A stretch of DNA of 64,000 nt from Planotetraspora phitsanulokensis (GCF_016863295.1 NZ_BOOP01000022.1:178507-242506), one strand, 5' to 3'. Shown: positions 33,933 to 43,549, numbered from the stretch's first letter. Numbers and translations: made by a program. Notes: generated from the letters alone by a model not told the origin.

Positions 33933-34614
33933 ATGACGACACCAGCCACCCGTACCGCATCGCCCGCCACGTCATGGAGCCGAGGGGCCCGCGCGGCCGG
34001 CGCGCTCACGCTCGCGCTCGCCGGGTTGCTCTGGCTCCTGGCCGACCTCGTGGAGCCGTCGCTGGAAGGCGTGGCCTCACAGACCTGGATCGCCGAGAAT
34101 CCGGGTCCCGCGGGAGTCGCGCTCACGGCCGACATGCTCGCCACTCCCTTCCTCGCCGGTGCCACGGCGCTGTGGTTGCTCCTGGCCCGGGCGCGCTCAC
34201 CGCGGCTCGCCTGGACGGGGGCGGTCCTGCTGGTCTTCGGTCTGACCGGTCAGGCCGTCATCACCGGTGTCGGGCTGACGGCGTACATGGTCGCGCAGAG
34301 CGGCCATCGGGGACGGGCCGGACGCCTCGTTGCCGGGAACCGTCTTCACGGTGATGTTCTTCGCCGGCGCCTTCATCGGTATCGTCGTGATGATGGTGGC
34401 CGTGTGGCGCTCACGCGCCCTCCCCCGCGCAGCCGTCCTTCTGCTGGTCGCCTTCCAGGCGGCCGACATCGTCAGCCTGCCGTTCCCGACCACGGTGATC
34501 GCGGCCGCCGGCCTGCTGTGGATGGCCGTCTCGCTGCTGCGGGCCCGAGGCGTTCGGGCCGGGCGGCCCGCCGAGGACATGGGCGGCGGGGTCCACGCGG
34601 TGGAGCGATCGTGA
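33933..34614 (+). pseudogene. Membrane protein with apparent frameshift, first gene of the two-component operon
   Basis: From ATG 33933 the frame encodes three hydrophobic segments (G-A-L-T-L-A-L-A-G-L-L-W-L-L, then F-L-A-G-A-T-A-L-W-L-L-L, then A-V-L-L-V-F-G-L-T-G-Q-A-V-I) up to about 34300. The membrane-protein sequence then continues in the next frame (V-F-T-V-M-F-F-A-G-A-F-I-G-I-V-V onward, to a TGA at 34614). A single-base shift near 34295-34310 would restore one protein of about 226 residues with five or so helices. Unshifted, the first frame stays open into the kinase gene as an Arg/Gly-rich stretch. Family unknown to me. It may be a mutation, a sequencing error, or programmed frameshifting. 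Confidence 0.65.
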
Positions 34615-36671
34615 CATCGTCGGAGCCCGCGTCTTCCGGTCCGGCGGAGGTGGCCGCGCAGGCGGTCACCTCTCGCCGTGCCTCCCTTCGTGCCCGCATC
34701 AGTGCCGCCCGGCCCGCGATCGCCGTCGCGCTCGGCGTCGCCGCCCTCGTGGAAGTCACGCTGTGGGCCGTCCTCGCAGGGGTGAACGGGCAGAGCCTCG
34801 ACGGGCTGATCGAGGAGAACGAGGTGACCGGGGCGGTCGTCGCCCTGTCATTCGCCCTGGTGGGAATGGTCGTGATACGCGCGACCCCGGGCCACGCGCT
34901 CGGCTGGGTCTTCGTCGCGGAGGGCCAGATCGAGGGGCTGTGCAACCTCGGCGCGCAGTACGCGCAGCGGACGCCGCCGTTGCCCCTCGCCGGCGGCGGC
35001 GCGTTCCTCGGAGCCTACGCCTGGCTTCCTGGAGTGATGCTCGGGATCGGCGTCATCACTCTGCTGTTCCCCGACGGCAGGCCCGTCCTGCCTCGGTGGC
35101 GTCCGCTGGTGCGAGTGGCCTGCGCTTTCGCCGCGATCGGGACGCTCGCCGTGTTCCTGTGGGCCGAACCGATGCGCGCCACGTCCCCGCGGTGGCGCAA
35201 CCCTCTCGCCCTGCCCGCCGAGGCGGAGCCCGCCCTGGCCGCGGTCGCCCTGGTCGCGGTGGTCGGCGCCGCGGCGTGCGGCCTCGTCGGCGTGCTCGGG
35301 CTGGTGATCCGGATGCGCCGTGCCGAGGGGCCCGAGCGCCGCCGCATCGGCTGGTTCTTCGTCTCCTTCCTCCCCGGGATGCTCGCCCAGGTCCCGGAGG
35401 TCTCGCCGGCCGTCACCGCCGCCGCGTGGGGGTTGTTCCCAGTGGGGATGGGCGTCGCCATGGTCCGCCACGGCCTGTTCGGGGCCGACCGCCTGCTGAG
35501 TCGCACGCTCGTCTACGTTGCCCTGACGGGACTGGTCGCCGGAGTGTTCGGGTTGTTCGTCGGGCTGGCGTCGAACGTCCTCGGCGGCCAGGGCACGGGC
35601 GCGGTGGCCGCGGCGGTGGTGATCGCCCTCGGGTTGTCACCGGCGAGGACACTCGTGCAGCGCGGCGTCGACCGTCTCATCTACGGACGCAGCCGTGACC
35701 CGTACGTCGTCCTCACCGACCTGGGACGGCAGTTGTCGGCCGCCATCGCCCTCGAAGACGTGTTGCCGATCATCGCGCGGACGGTCGCCGCCGGCCTGCG
35801 CCTGCCGTACGCCGCGGTCACCCTGCGCGGTGAGGACGCTCCGGCGGCGGAGTACGGCGAGCGGCCGGAGCGGCACATCGACCTGCCGCTCCGGCACGGC
35901 GGACATGAGGTGGGCCGCCTGACGATCGGCCTGCGCGAGGGGCAGCGCCGGCTCGACCCCGCCGACGAACGACTCCTGCACGACTTCGCCCGGCATGCCG
36001 GCGCCGCGGCGGAGGGGGTGCGGCTCACCTTCGATCTGCGCAGGTCCCGGGACCGGGTGCTGGTCGCCAGAGACGAGGAACGGCATCGCATCCGCCGTGA
36101 CCTGCACGACGGGCTCGGCCCCACGCTGGCGGGGGTCGCGCTCGGGCTGGGTGCCGCGCGGCGCTCCGTCGGGGACCCCGGCCCTGCGGACCTGCTCGGC
36201 CGGCTGGAGTCGGAGGTGCTGGGCGGCCTGGAGGACGTCCGCAGGATCGTGGCGGACCTTCATCCGGCGGGTCTGGAGGACGCCGGTCTGGTCACCGCGC
36301 TCCGCAGGCACGCCGACAGCCTCGCGCGCCGCACCGGCGGCACTTTGAAGATCGACGTGATGACGGCCGGCGACCTGCCGCCACTGGCGCGGGTGGTCGA
36401 GGTCGCCGCCTACCGGATCGTTCTCGAGGCGCTGACGAACGTGGCACGACACGCACGGGCCCGCACCTGCGTGGTCGACCTGGGGGCGGACGCCGACCAC
36501 CTGCGCCTCGCCGTACGCGACGACGGCGTGGGCGTCGAGCCGTACGTGCCCGCGGGCATCGGCCTTCGTTCGATGGCCGAGCGGGCCGCCGAACTGGGCG
36601 GGACGTGCCAGGTGCGCCGCCGGCCGGGCGGTGGCACGCTGGTCGAGGCCACATTGAGGCTGGAGGGCTGA
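34611..36671 (+). CDS. NarL/UhpB-type membrane histidine kinase
   Basis: A 686-residue sensor kinase. Several transmembrane helices fill about residues 35-350, followed by a GAF-like domain (about 370-470, S-A-A-I-A-L-E-D-V-L-P-I). The HisKA_3 dimerisation helix has the phosphorylated histidine H499 in R-R-D-L-H-D-G-L-G-P. The HATPase domain shows E-A-L-T-N-V-A-R-H-A and D-D-G-V-G. The GTG at 34611 overlaps the TGA of the upstream membrane gene. It phosphorylates the response regulator encoded 1 bp after its stop. Confidence 0.92.
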   Translation: MTSSEPASSGPAEVAAQAVTSRRASLRARISAARPAIAVALGVAALVEVTLWAVLAGVNGQSLDGLIEENEVTGAVVALSFALVGMVVIRATPGHALGWVFVAEGQIEGLCNLGAQYAQRTPPLPLAGGGAFLGAYAWLPGVMLGIGVITLLFPDGRPVLPRWRPLVRVACAFAAIGTLAVFLWAEPMRATSPRWRNPLALPAEAEPALAAVALVAVVGAAACGLVGVLGLVIRMRRAEGPERRRIGWFFVSFLPGMLAQVPEVSPAVTAAAWGLFPVGMGVAMVRHGLFGADRLLSRTLVYVALTGLVAGVFGLFVGLASNVLGGQGTGAVAAAVVIALGLSPARTLVQRGVDRLIYGRSRDPYVVLTDLGRQLSAAIALEDVLPIIARTVAAGLRLPYAAVTLRGEDAPAAEYGERPERHIDLPLRHGGHEVGRLTIGLREGQRRLDPADERLLHDFARHAGAAAEGVRLTFDLRRSRDRVLVARDEERHRIRRDLHDGLGPTLAGVALGLGAARRSVGDPGPADLLGRLESEVLGGLEDVRRIVADLHPAGLEDAGLVTALRRHADSLARRTGGTLKIDVMTAGDLPPLARVVEVAAYRIVLEALTNVARHARARTCVVDLGADADHLRLAVRDDGVGVEPYVPAGIGLRSMAERAAELGGTCQVRRRPGGGTLVEATLRLEG

Positions 36672-36672
36672 C

Positions 36673-37326
36673 ATGCCGATCAAGGTGCTCCTCGCCGACG
36701 ACCATCCGATGTTCCGGTACGGCCTGCGTGCCGCACTCGCCGACGTGGACGACCTGGTGGTGGCGGGTGAGGCGGCGGACGGCCGGACCGCGACGGCACA
36801 GGCACAGGAGCTCGGCGTCGACGTGGTCCTCATGGATTTGGACATGCCGGGGATGAACGGCATCGACGCGATCCGCGAGCTGCGCCGCCGTGCGCCCTCC
36901 GTGGCCGTGCTGGTCCTGACCATGTTCGACAACGACGAGTCCCTGTTCACGGCGATGCGGGCGGGAGCCAGGGGATACCTCGTGAAGGGCGCGGAACAGG
37001 AGCAGATCGTGCGCGCCGTCCGCGCGGTGGTCGGGGGTGAGGTGGTGTTCGGAGCCGGCATCGCCGAGCGTGCCCTCGCCTACTTCACCGCCGCGCCGGA
37101 GAGCGGCCGCGCCGCTCGCCCGCTCCCCGAGCTGACGGACCGCGAGATGGAGGTGTTGCGGCTGGTCGCCGACGGCCTGAACAACGCCGAGATCGCCCGC
37201 CGCCTGTTCCTCAGCGAGAAGACCGTGCGCAACCACGTGTCGAGCATCTTCGCCAAGCTCCGGGTCGACGACCGGTCCCAGGCCATCGTCCGGGCCCGGC
37301 GCGTCGGCCTGGGGTCGGGGGAGTGA
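36673..37326 (+). CDS. NarL/LuxR-type response regulator
   Basis: A 217-residue regulator. The receiver domain has the acidic pocket A-D-D, phospho-acceptor D55 in V-V-L-M-D-L-D-M-P-G, and the conserved T and K positions (L-V-L-T-M-F, Y-L-V-K-G-A). The LuxR-type helix-turn-helix lies at about 150-205 (L-T-D-R-E-M-E-V-L-R-L-V-A and E-K-T-V-R-N-H-V). It starts right after the kinase gene. Its target genes are unknown; the palindromes before the operon are candidate sites. Confidence 0.96.
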   Translation: MPIKVLLADDHPMFRYGLRAALADVDDLVVAGEAADGRTATAQAQELGVDVVLMDLDMPGMNGIDAIRELRRRAPSVAVLVLTMFDNDESLFTAMRAGARGYLVKGAEQEQIVRAVRAVVGGEVVFGAGIAERALAYFTAAPESGRAARPLPELTDREMEVLRLVADGLNNAEIARRLFLSEKTVRNHVSSIFAKLRVDDRSQAIVRARRVGLGSGE

Positions 37327-37329
37327 AGG

Positions 37330-37365
37330 GCTCGGAGCGGCCGGAACCGGTCGGCCGCTCCGAGC
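37330..37365. terminator. Bidirectional terminator between convergent genes
   Basis: A perfect 14-bp stem GCTCGGAGCGGCCG with its complement and an 8-base loop lies between the response regulator stop (37326) and the stop of the convergent small gene (37374). Confidence 0.9.
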
Positions 37366-37373
37366 GCTCGGGG

Positions 37374-37760
37374 TCAGCAGTCGACCAGTTCGGGCTTCTG
37401 GTTGAGGATCTGGGCGCGGGGGGTCACGAAGTCCTCGTAGGCCTCCGTCGCCGCCGGGTGGAAGACGGCCACCCGGTGGCAGTTCTGGAACGCGAGCCGG
37501 ATGCCGAAGTGCCGTTCGAGGGCGCCGCGCATGGCGTCGCTCGCGAGGCACCGGAGCAGCTGGCCGCGCGCGGCCTCGTCGGGCGGGGGAACCTGGTTGT
37601 CGGCGAATTCGGCGCCCGACCGGTCCCGCTGCTCGGCCAGTTCACTGATCGTCGTCCAGGCGTAGGGCAGCGAGTCGCGGACGCACGCGATGAACGCCGC
37701 GTCGTCGACCTCCCCCGTGCGGGCCTGGTCGAGCAGATCGTTCGGAACGGTCAGCGACAT
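37374..37760 (-). CDS. SCO5389-family small protein
   Basis: A 128-residue soluble protein. S-L-P-Y-A-W-T-T-I-S, F-A-D-N-Q-V-P-P-P-D-E-A-A-R-G-Q-L-L-R and F-Q-N-C-H-R-V-A-V-F match a family conserved in Streptomyces and relatives, known after SCO5389. The function is unknown. ATG at 37760 has GGAG at good spacing; upstream in-frame starts lack conservation. C-terminal Cys plus the internal C-H pair are noteworthy but unexplained. Confidence 0.8.
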   Translation of the reverse strand: MSLTVPNDLLDQARTGEVDDAAFIACVRDSLPYAWTTISELAEQRDRSGAEFADNQVPPPDEAARGQLLRCLASDAMRGALERHFGIRLAFQNCHRVAVFHPAATEAYEDFVTPRAQILNQKPELVDC

Positions 37761-37973
37761 GAGACTTTCTCCTCTCGGAAGGAACCTCTGGGAAGGAACT
37801 CGGTAGGAACACGGTCTCGGCGACCGGTCCGGGTCCATGGGACGAAGTGCCGTCCCGCGGCCCTGGACGACCACGCCGATCGCACGGATCGCGCGGATCA
37901 TCCGGAACCGCGCGACAAACTGAGACGCTAGATCGGGCGGAGGGCGCCTCCATCTGGCCTGAAGGCGACAAGT

Positions 37974-38918
37974 TCATGGGGCCGCGACGGCCGGGCCGTA
38001 CACGAAGCCGGGGTCGATCTGCGCGGCGAGGTCCTCGCCGGTGGCCCGGTTGGCCCATGCCAGGGCGTTGCGCAGGTGGAACTCGGCCGCCTGCCTCCCG
38101 AACTTCTCCCAGTCCTTGGGCTGCGCGTCGAGTCGGTCGGCGAGTGTGGCGAGGGCCCTGCGGTTGGCGGGTTCGAGGTCGGCGAGGGTGAACGGCATGC
38201 CCTGCTCCATGCCGCGGACGGCGCGGGAGTGCTCGAACCACGTCAGCAGGTCCTCGCCCACGTGGTCGCGCAGGAAGCGGACGTCGTCAGGCGACTGGAT
38301 CTTGTTGCCCACGACCGCGACGGGGACGTCGAAGTCGGCGGCGTACTCCTGGTACTGCCGGTAGACGCTCACGCCCTGCCGAGTGGGCTCGGCGACCAGG
38401 AACGTGAGGTCGAACCGGGTGAACAGCCCGGAGGCGAAGGAGTCGGCGCCCGCGGTCATGTCGACCACGACGTACTCGCCCGGGCCGTCGACCAGATGGT
38501 TGAGGTAGAGCTCGACCGCCCCGATCTTGGAGTGGTAGCAGGCCACGCCGAGATCGTCCTCGGCGAAGGGGCCGGTCACCATGAGTGACAGACCTTCGAC
38601 CTGAGTGGAGGGGAAGAAGGGGTCGTCCAGGCGCACCAGGCGGGATCCGCGGCCGGGCGGCGTCGTCTTGACCATCGACGCGGCGTCCCTGATCAGGGGG
38701 TTGTCGCCGCGGAGGTAGTCCTTGATCTCGGCGACCATGGTCCCGAGCGGCTCCGGCGTCGCCGTCGCCCCCAGGGCCAGGCCGAGATGCTGGTTGATGT
38801 CGGCGTCCACCGCGACGAGCGGACCCCGTTGTGCCGCGTATCTGGCGAACAGCGACGACAACGTCGTCTTGCCGCTGCCGCCCTTGCCGACGAACGCCAC
38901 CCGCACGGTGTCCCCCAC
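37974..38918 (-). CDS. CooC/MinD-like ATP-binding protein
   Basis: A 314-residue deviant-Walker ATPase of the MinD/CooC group. The P-loop is G-K-G-G-S-G-K-T-T (about 11-19), switch I is V-D-A-D-I-N-Q-H and switch II V-V-V-D-M-T-A-G-A-D. The N-K-I motif (V-V-G-N-K-I) contacts the base. Such proteins insert metals (CooC, nickel) or position complexes. No nickel enzyme is in the window. GTG at 38918 is used here; GTG at 38906 has a better GGGGGA site and may be the true start. Confidence 0.85.
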   Translation of the reverse strand: MGDTVRVAFVGKGGSGKTTLSSLFARYAAQRGPLVAVDADINQHLGLALGATATPEPLGTMVAEIKDYLRGDNPLIRDAASMVKTTPPGRGSRLVRLDDPFFPSTQVEGLSLMVTGPFAEDDLGVACYHSKIGAVELYLNHLVDGPGEYVVVDMTAGADSFASGLFTRFDLTFLVAEPTRQGVSVYRQYQEYAADFDVPVAVVGNKIQSPDDVRFLRDHVGEDLLTWFEHSRAVRGMEQGMPFTLADLEPANRRALATLADRLDAQPKDWEKFGRQAAEFHLRNALAWANRATGEDLAAQIDPGFVYGPAVAAP

Positions 38919-39001
38919 TCAATCTGGCTATGAAAACCATTACCGTTGTCTCGACGGCAATGATGACACAGAGTGACGGCGGTCGCCAGTCTGCGGCGGG
39001 G

Positions 39002-40477
39002 TCAGCCCGCCGTGGGGGGCGTGAAGAGGGAGATCGACTTGACGATCGTGGGCCGCAGCCGCTCCCACTGATCGGCCGTCGTGGTCCAGGTCAGCACGCT
39101 CGCGGTGGACTCGGTGGCGATGATCCTGCGGTACTGGTGGTAGGTCACGCCCTTGGCGAGGTAGGCCTGCGACCTCCGCTGCGTCCAGGTGAACTCCCAG
39201 TCGGCGGCCGTGCCGTACTCGCTGGGGGTCTCCTTGAGCCTGATCTTCCGGTACGCCGTCATGGTCGGGCGCAGGCTCACCTCGCCGCCACGGAGCTCTT
39301 GCAGCGGATCGGTGCCGGGCTGCGCGATCACCTCGACGGTGAGCTGCGCTCCGCTCCGGGGGTCGTACCACCGCGTCCCGGCGTCGACGGCCCTGCGCGT
39401 CCACCCCCGGGGCGCCGACGCCCGCCAGCCCTCCGGCGACCGGTACGACGTGAGCTTGAGCGGCTTGACCGGCTTCGGCGACGCGGACACGGCAGGCGAC
39501 CGGGACGCCGAGGGGGACGCGGTGGCCGCGAGCGGGGTCCGCGACGGGGCCTCCGACCCGGGCCGCAGGACGGCCCAACCGCCGACCGCTCCCGCGACGA
39601 GCACCGCAGCGGCGATCCCCGCGATCAGTCGGGTACGGCTCCGGCCGCCGGCGCGTGCCGGGACGGGGGCCACGACCTCGAGTTCCGCGAGCGCGTGCTC
39701 GGCCGCTTCGGGGGACGACCGCCTGCGCGGTTCCCGCATGAGCAGCCCCCGGACGACCGCGCCGAGCGGGTCGGCGACGTCCTGCGGAGTGACGCCCGGC
39801 GGTCTCCCCGTGACCGCGAGATGGATGGTCGCCCCCAGCGACCACAGGTCGGAGGACGCCGTGGGTGCGCCGCCGTTGGCCCGTTCGGGGGCGAGGAAGG
39901 CGGACGCGCCGCGGGTGGCGCTGACCGGGTTGCCGTGCGCGGGCGACCGCTCGGGACCCGACCGGCTGAACGCCGGGTCGGCCGCCAGGGCGCCGGTCGC
40001 GAAGTCGGCGAGCAGGACTCGGCCGTCGTGGCCGATCAGGATGTTCGCGGGCCGCACGTCGCCGTGCCGCACGCCCGACGCGTGCGCGTAGGTGAGCGCG
40101 GACAGGACGTTCCGCGCGACGGTCGCGGCCCGTTCCGGTGTGAGCGGCCCCTCGCTCGCGACGATGCCGTCGAGCGAGCGGGAGCGGACCAGTTCCATGA
40201 CGAGGTAGGTGGTGCCGTCCTCCTCGGCGACGTCGTGGACGGCGGCGATGTTCGGGTGGCGCAGCCGCTCGGCCTGACGCGCCTCGCGGGCCAGGCGCTG
40301 GGTGAGCTCCGCCTTGCGGCTCTCGCGCAGGTCCGGAGGGAACAACACCTGTCGGACGGCGACGGCCCGGTCGAGGAGGGTGTCGTGCCCCTCCCAGACG
40401 ATCCCCATGCTGCCTTGGCCGAGGGCACGTACCAGCCGATAGCGCTTGACGATCAGTTGCCCCGCAGCACCCATCAT
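39002..40477 (-). CDS. Ser/Thr protein kinase-like membrane protein, possibly a pseudokinase
   Basis: A 491-residue protein: kinase-like domain (about 12-265), one transmembrane helix (about 280-300), a Ser/Pro/Ala linker and an extracellular beta-rich domain. The Gly loop G-Q-G-S-M-G and A-P-E are present. The invariant beta-3 lysine (V-A-V-K) is R (A-V-A-V-R-Q), the catalytic loop H-R-D-x-K-P-x-N is H-G-D-V-R-P-A-N, and D-F-G is D-F-A. The catalytic Asp, Asn and metal Asp remain. It may be a weak kinase or a signalling scaffold sensing an extracellular ligand. Confidence 0.88.
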   Translation of the reverse strand: MMGAAGQLIVKRYRLVRALGQGSMGIVWEGHDTLLDRAVAVRQVLFPPDLRESRKAELTQRLAREARQAERLRHPNIAAVHDVAEEDGTTYLVMELVRSRSLDGIVASEGPLTPERAATVARNVLSALTYAHASGVRHGDVRPANILIGHDGRVLLADFATGALAADPAFSRSGPERSPAHGNPVSATRGASAFLAPERANGGAPTASSDLWSLGATIHLAVTGRPPGVTPQDVADPLGAVVRGLLMREPRRRSSPEAAEHALAELEVVAPVPARAGGRSRTRLIAGIAAAVLVAGAVGGWAVLRPGSEAPSRTPLAATASPSASRSPAVSASPKPVKPLKLTSYRSPEGWRASAPRGWTRRAVDAGTRWYDPRSGAQLTVEVIAQPGTDPLQELRGGEVSLRPTMTAYRKIRLKETPSEYGTAADWEFTWTQRRSQAYLAKGVTYHQYRRIIATESTASVLTWTTTADQWERLRPTIVKSISLFTPPTAG

Positions 40478-40528
40478 GCCTGCCTCTACACCCGGGCAAA
40501 TATCACAGCATGCGGGAGTCTTCCATAA

Positions 40529-40921
40529 TTAAAGGGGCGGAAGGGAACCACTCGCGATATGCGCGAGAGTGATCTCGGACAGGGTCGACTGCTCGTACTC
40601 GCGCAGGGCGACCCACACCTCCGCGAGGGGCTCCGCGACCCCGGGGAAATGCTCGCTGTCCTGCGAGACCCCCTCCACGACGACGATGACGTCGGCGAGG
40701 CTGATGTCCGTCGCGGGCCGGGCCAGCCAGTAGCCGCCGTCGGGGCCGCGCTGACTGTTGATCAGCCCGGCGCGGCGCAGCTGAAGAAGAATGTTGTCCA
40801 GGAACCTGCGGGGGATGTCCTGCGCCTCCGCGATCCTCTCCGCGGGCACGGGACCCGGGGGCGCCGCCGCGAGTTCGGCGGCGGCGCGCAGGGCGTACTG
40901 CGTTCGGGCCGAAAGCCGCAT
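40529..40921 (-). CDS. Rrf2 family transcriptional regulator without Fe-S cysteines
   Basis: A 130-residue Rrf2 protein. The winged helix starts R-L-S-A-R-T-Q-Y-A-L-R-A-A; recognition region I-P-R-R-F-L-D-N-I-L-L-Q-L-R-R-A-G-L and wing S-Q-R-G-P-D-G-G-Y-W-L are family standard. There is no cysteine at all, so it cannot bind an iron-sulfur cluster as IscR or NsrR do. It resembles the CymR subclass that controls sulfur and cysteine genes. It lies 17 bp after cysA as the last gene of the sulfate importer operon, which supports that role. Confidence 0.92.
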   Translation of the reverse strand: MRLSARTQYALRAAAELAAAPPGPVPAERIAEAQDIPRRFLDNILLQLRRAGLINSQRGPDGGYWLARPATDISLADVIVVVEGVSQDSEHFPGVAEPLAEVWVALREYEQSTLSEITLAHIASGSLPPL

Positions 40922-40938
40922 CTGTTATGCGCGTCGCG

Positions 40939-41904
40939 TCACACGGCGGCCAGAGTCAGCGAGCGGGCTCCGGGGACGGGCCGGACGTTGACGACGTCGC
41001 CCGGCGTGAGGGCCAGTTGGTCGGCGAAGCCCCGCGTCACCTGGACCCACGCGTCCCTGCCCTCGACCGTCAGCTCGACCCGCACCTCGAAGCCGAGGCG
41101 CACGACCCGGGAGATCGTGGCGGCGGTGCCGCCCTCCACCGGCTCGGCGCTGATTTCGATGTCGTGCGGGCGCACCAGGTTTCCGCCGATCTCCGTGACC
41201 GGCCCGAGGAAGCGCATCACGAACGGGTCGGCGGGGTTGTCGTACACCTCGGCCGGGCTGCCGACCTGCTTCACCTCGCCGTCGGCCAGCACCACGATGG
41301 TGTCGGCGACCTCGATCGCCTCCTCCTGGTCGTGGGTTACGAACACCGTGGTCACGTGGACCTCGTCGTGCAGCCGGCGGAGCCAGGTGCGCAGTTCCTT
41401 GCGCACCTGCGCGTCAAGCGCGCCGAACGGCTCGTCGAGAAGGAGGACCTCGGGCTCGACGGCGAGCGCCCGGGCCAGGGCCATGCGCTGGCGCTGGCCG
41501 CCGGAGAGCTGCGACGGGTAGCGGTCGGCCATCTGCTCCAGGTGGACGAGTTCGAGCAACTCCATGACGCGCCTGCGGATCTCGTCCTTGGGGCGCTTGC
41601 GGATCTCCAGGCCGAAGGCCACGTTGCGGAACACCGTGAGGTGTTTGAAGGCCGCGTAGTGCTGGAAGACGAAGCCCACGTTGCGGCGCTGCGGGGCCAG
41701 GCGTGTCGCGTCCACTCCGGAGATGCGCACCGTCCCGGTGTCGGGCTGTTCGAGCCCGGCGATGACGCGCAGCAGCGTCGACTTGCCGCCGCCGCTCGGG
41801 CCGAGCAGCGCGGTGAGCGACCCGGACTCGACGTCGATCGAGACGTCACGAAGGACGGGCGTCGTCCCGAACGACTTGTTCACGTCGCGTACTTCGATGG
41901 CCAT
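40939..41904 (-). CDS. cysA: Sulfate/thiosulfate importer ATP-binding protein
   Basis: A 321-residue ABC ATPase. Walker A is G-P-S-G-G-G-K-S (35-42), Q-loop F-Q-H-Y-A-A-F-K-H, signature L-S-G-G-Q-R-Q-R, Walker B L-L-L-D-E-P and H-loop V-T-H-D. The [12 protein letters not shown] segment is typical of CysA. The short C-terminal domain (R-P-H-D-I-E-I) is a TOBE-like regulatory part. It powers the CysT-CysW channel encoded just upstream. ATG at 41904 lies 2 bp after the cysW stop. Confidence 0.95.
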   Translation of the reverse strand: MAIEVRDVNKSFGTTPVLRDVSIDVESGSLTALLGPSGGGKSTLLRVIAGLEQPDTGTVRISGVDATRLAPQRRNVGFVFQHYAAFKHLTVFRNVAFGLEIRKRPKDEIRRRVMELLELVHLEQMADRYPSQLSGGQRQRMALARALAVEPEVLLLDEPFGALDAQVRKELRTWLRRLHDEVHVTTVFVTHDQEEAIEVADTIVVLADGEVKQVGSPAEVYDNPADPFVMRFLGPVTEIGGNLVRPHDIEISAEPVEGGTAATISRVVRLGFEVRVELTVEGRDAWVQVTRGFADQLALTPGDVVNVRPVPGARSLTLAAV

Positions 41905-41906
41905 GG

Positions 41907-42689
41907 TCAACCCTTCGGGCGCAGGAGCTTGGTCAGGAGCAGGGTGATCACCGCGATCAGGGCGAGCGCCGTGGCGGCGGCGAAGGCGGCCGGCTGGTCG
42001 AAGTTCTGGAACCGCTCCTCGACGAACAACGTGAGCGTCTGGGTCTGGTCGACCAGCCGCCCGGAGACGACGGCGACGGCGCCGTACTCGCCGAGGGAGC
42101 GCGCGAGGCACAACACGACGCCGTAGGCGAGCGCCCATCGGATGCCGGGAAGGGTGATCCGGAGGAAGGTCTGCAGGGGGCTCGCCCCGAGCGTGTGCGC
42201 GGCCTGCTCCTGCTCGTCGCCGAGCTCCTCGAGGACGGGCACCACGGCCCGGACCACCAGGGGCAGCGCCACGAACACCGTGGCCAGCACCATGCCGGGA
42301 GTGGAGAAGATGACCTGGACGCCCCAGCTCTCCAGCAGACCGCCGACCGGGGCGAACTTGCCATAGACGAGGATCAGCGCCAGGCCGACCACGACGGGGG
42401 ACACGGCCATCGGCAGGTCGATGAGCGCGTTGAGCAGCCGCTTGCCGGGGAAGCTGTGCCGTACGAGCAGGATGGCCGTGCCGATGCCGAAGACCGTGTT
42501 GGCCGCCACCGCCCACAGCGCGACGGTGAGCGTGACCTGGAAGGCGTGGACGGCCGAGGCCGAGGTGAGCGCCTCGGTGAAGGGACCCAGGCCGTCCCCG
42601 AAGGTCCGCCAGATGATCAGGCCGACCGGCAGCACCAGCAGGAAGAACAGGTAGGCGATGGCGATCACGCGCAGACCGTGCTTAGCCAC
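41907..42689 (-). CDS. cysW: Sulfate importer permease CysW
   Basis: A 260-residue inner-membrane permease with about six helices. The coupling loop [15 protein letters not shown] and the late [16 protein letters not shown] are diagnostic for CysW. The GTG start at 42689 overlaps the end of cysT by 8 bp, so the two permeases are translated together. Confidence 0.95.
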   Translation of the reverse strand: MAKHGLRVIAIAYLFFLLVLPVGLIIWRTFGDGLGPFTEALTSASAVHAFQVTLTVALWAVAANTVFGIGTAILLVRHSFPGKRLLNALIDLPMAVSPVVVGLALILVYGKFAPVGGLLESWGVQVIFSTPGMVLATVFVALPLVVRAVVPVLEELGDEQEQAAHTLGASPLQTFLRITLPGIRWALAYGVVLCLARSLGEYGAVAVVSGRLVDQTQTLTLFVEERFQNFDQPAAFAAATALALIAVITLLLTKLLRPKG

Positions 42690-43542
42690 GACGGCTCCCC
42701 CAGCGCTGTAAGAGGTCCAGCGAGACCAGGGCGACCAGCGCGACGACGAGCAGGACGGTCGAGATCGCCGCCGCGCCCGTGGTGTTGTCGCCCTCGATCT
42801 GGCTGAAGATGTTGACGGCCGCGACCTGGGTCTTGAACGGGAGGTTGCCGGAGATCAGCACGGTCGACCCGAACTCGGCGATCGACCGGGTGAACGCCAG
42901 CGCGGTGCCGGACAACATCGCCGGCACCAGGTTGGGCAGGATGATCCGCCGGAAGGTCTGGAACGGGCTCGCCCCGAGGGAGGCGGCGGCCTGCTCCATC
43001 TCCTTGTCGAGCTCCAGCAGCACCGGTTGCACCGTGCGGACGACGAACGGGAGCGTGACGAACAACAACGCGAGCACGACGCCGGCCCTGCTGTAGGCCA
43101 GGTTGAGCCCGAGCGGGCTCTCCGGGCCGTAGAGCGCGAGGAGCACGAGTCCGGCGACGATCGTCGGAAGGGCGAACGGCAGGTCGATGAGCGTGTCGAC
43201 CACCGCCTTGCCGGGGAACCGGTCGCGGACCAGCACCCACGCGATGATCGTGCCCATGACGAGGTTGATCAGCGCCACCAGGAACGAGGCGCCCACCGTG
43301 AGCGTGAGGGCGGCCCACGCGTCGGGGGTGGTGACCGCCCGCCAGAAGTACCCGGGGCCCTGGTCGACCGACCGCCAGGCGACCACGGCCAGCGGGATCA
43401 GCACGATCAGGCTCAGGTAGAGGACCGCGGAGCCCACGCCGAGCGCGGTGCCTCCGGGTACGGACCAGCGCGAACGCGGCCGCGCCCCTCCGCCCGGGGC
43501 TCCGGGCGGAGGGGCGGGGCGGACGGCGACGTCGGTGGTCAC
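42682..43542 (-). CDS. cysT: Sulfate importer permease CysT
   Basis: A 286-residue permease. A Pro/Gly-rich cytoplasmic N-terminus (about 30 residues) precedes six helices. L-I-D-L-P-F-A-L-P-T-I-V-A-G and E-Q-A-A-A-S-L-G-A-S-P-F-Q-T-F are conserved, as is R-S-I-A-E-F-G-S-T-V-L-I-S-G-N. It forms the heterodimeric channel with CysW. It starts 7 bp after the binding-protein gene. Confidence 0.95.
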   Translation of the reverse strand: MTTDVAVRPAPPPGAPGGGARPRSRWSVPGGTALGVGSAVLYLSLIVLIPLAVVAWRSVDQGPGYFWRAVTTPDAWAALTLTVGASFLVALINLVMGTIIAWVLVRDRFPGKAVVDTLIDLPFALPTIVAGLVLLALYGPESPLGLNLAYSRAGVVLALLFVTLPFVVRTVQPVLLELDKEMEQAAASLGASPFQTFRRIILPNLVPAMLSGTALAFTRSIAEFGSTVLISGNLPFKTQVAAVNIFSQIEGDNTTGAAAISTVLLVVALVALVSLDLLQRWGSRRG

Positions 43543-43549
43543 GCGCGGA

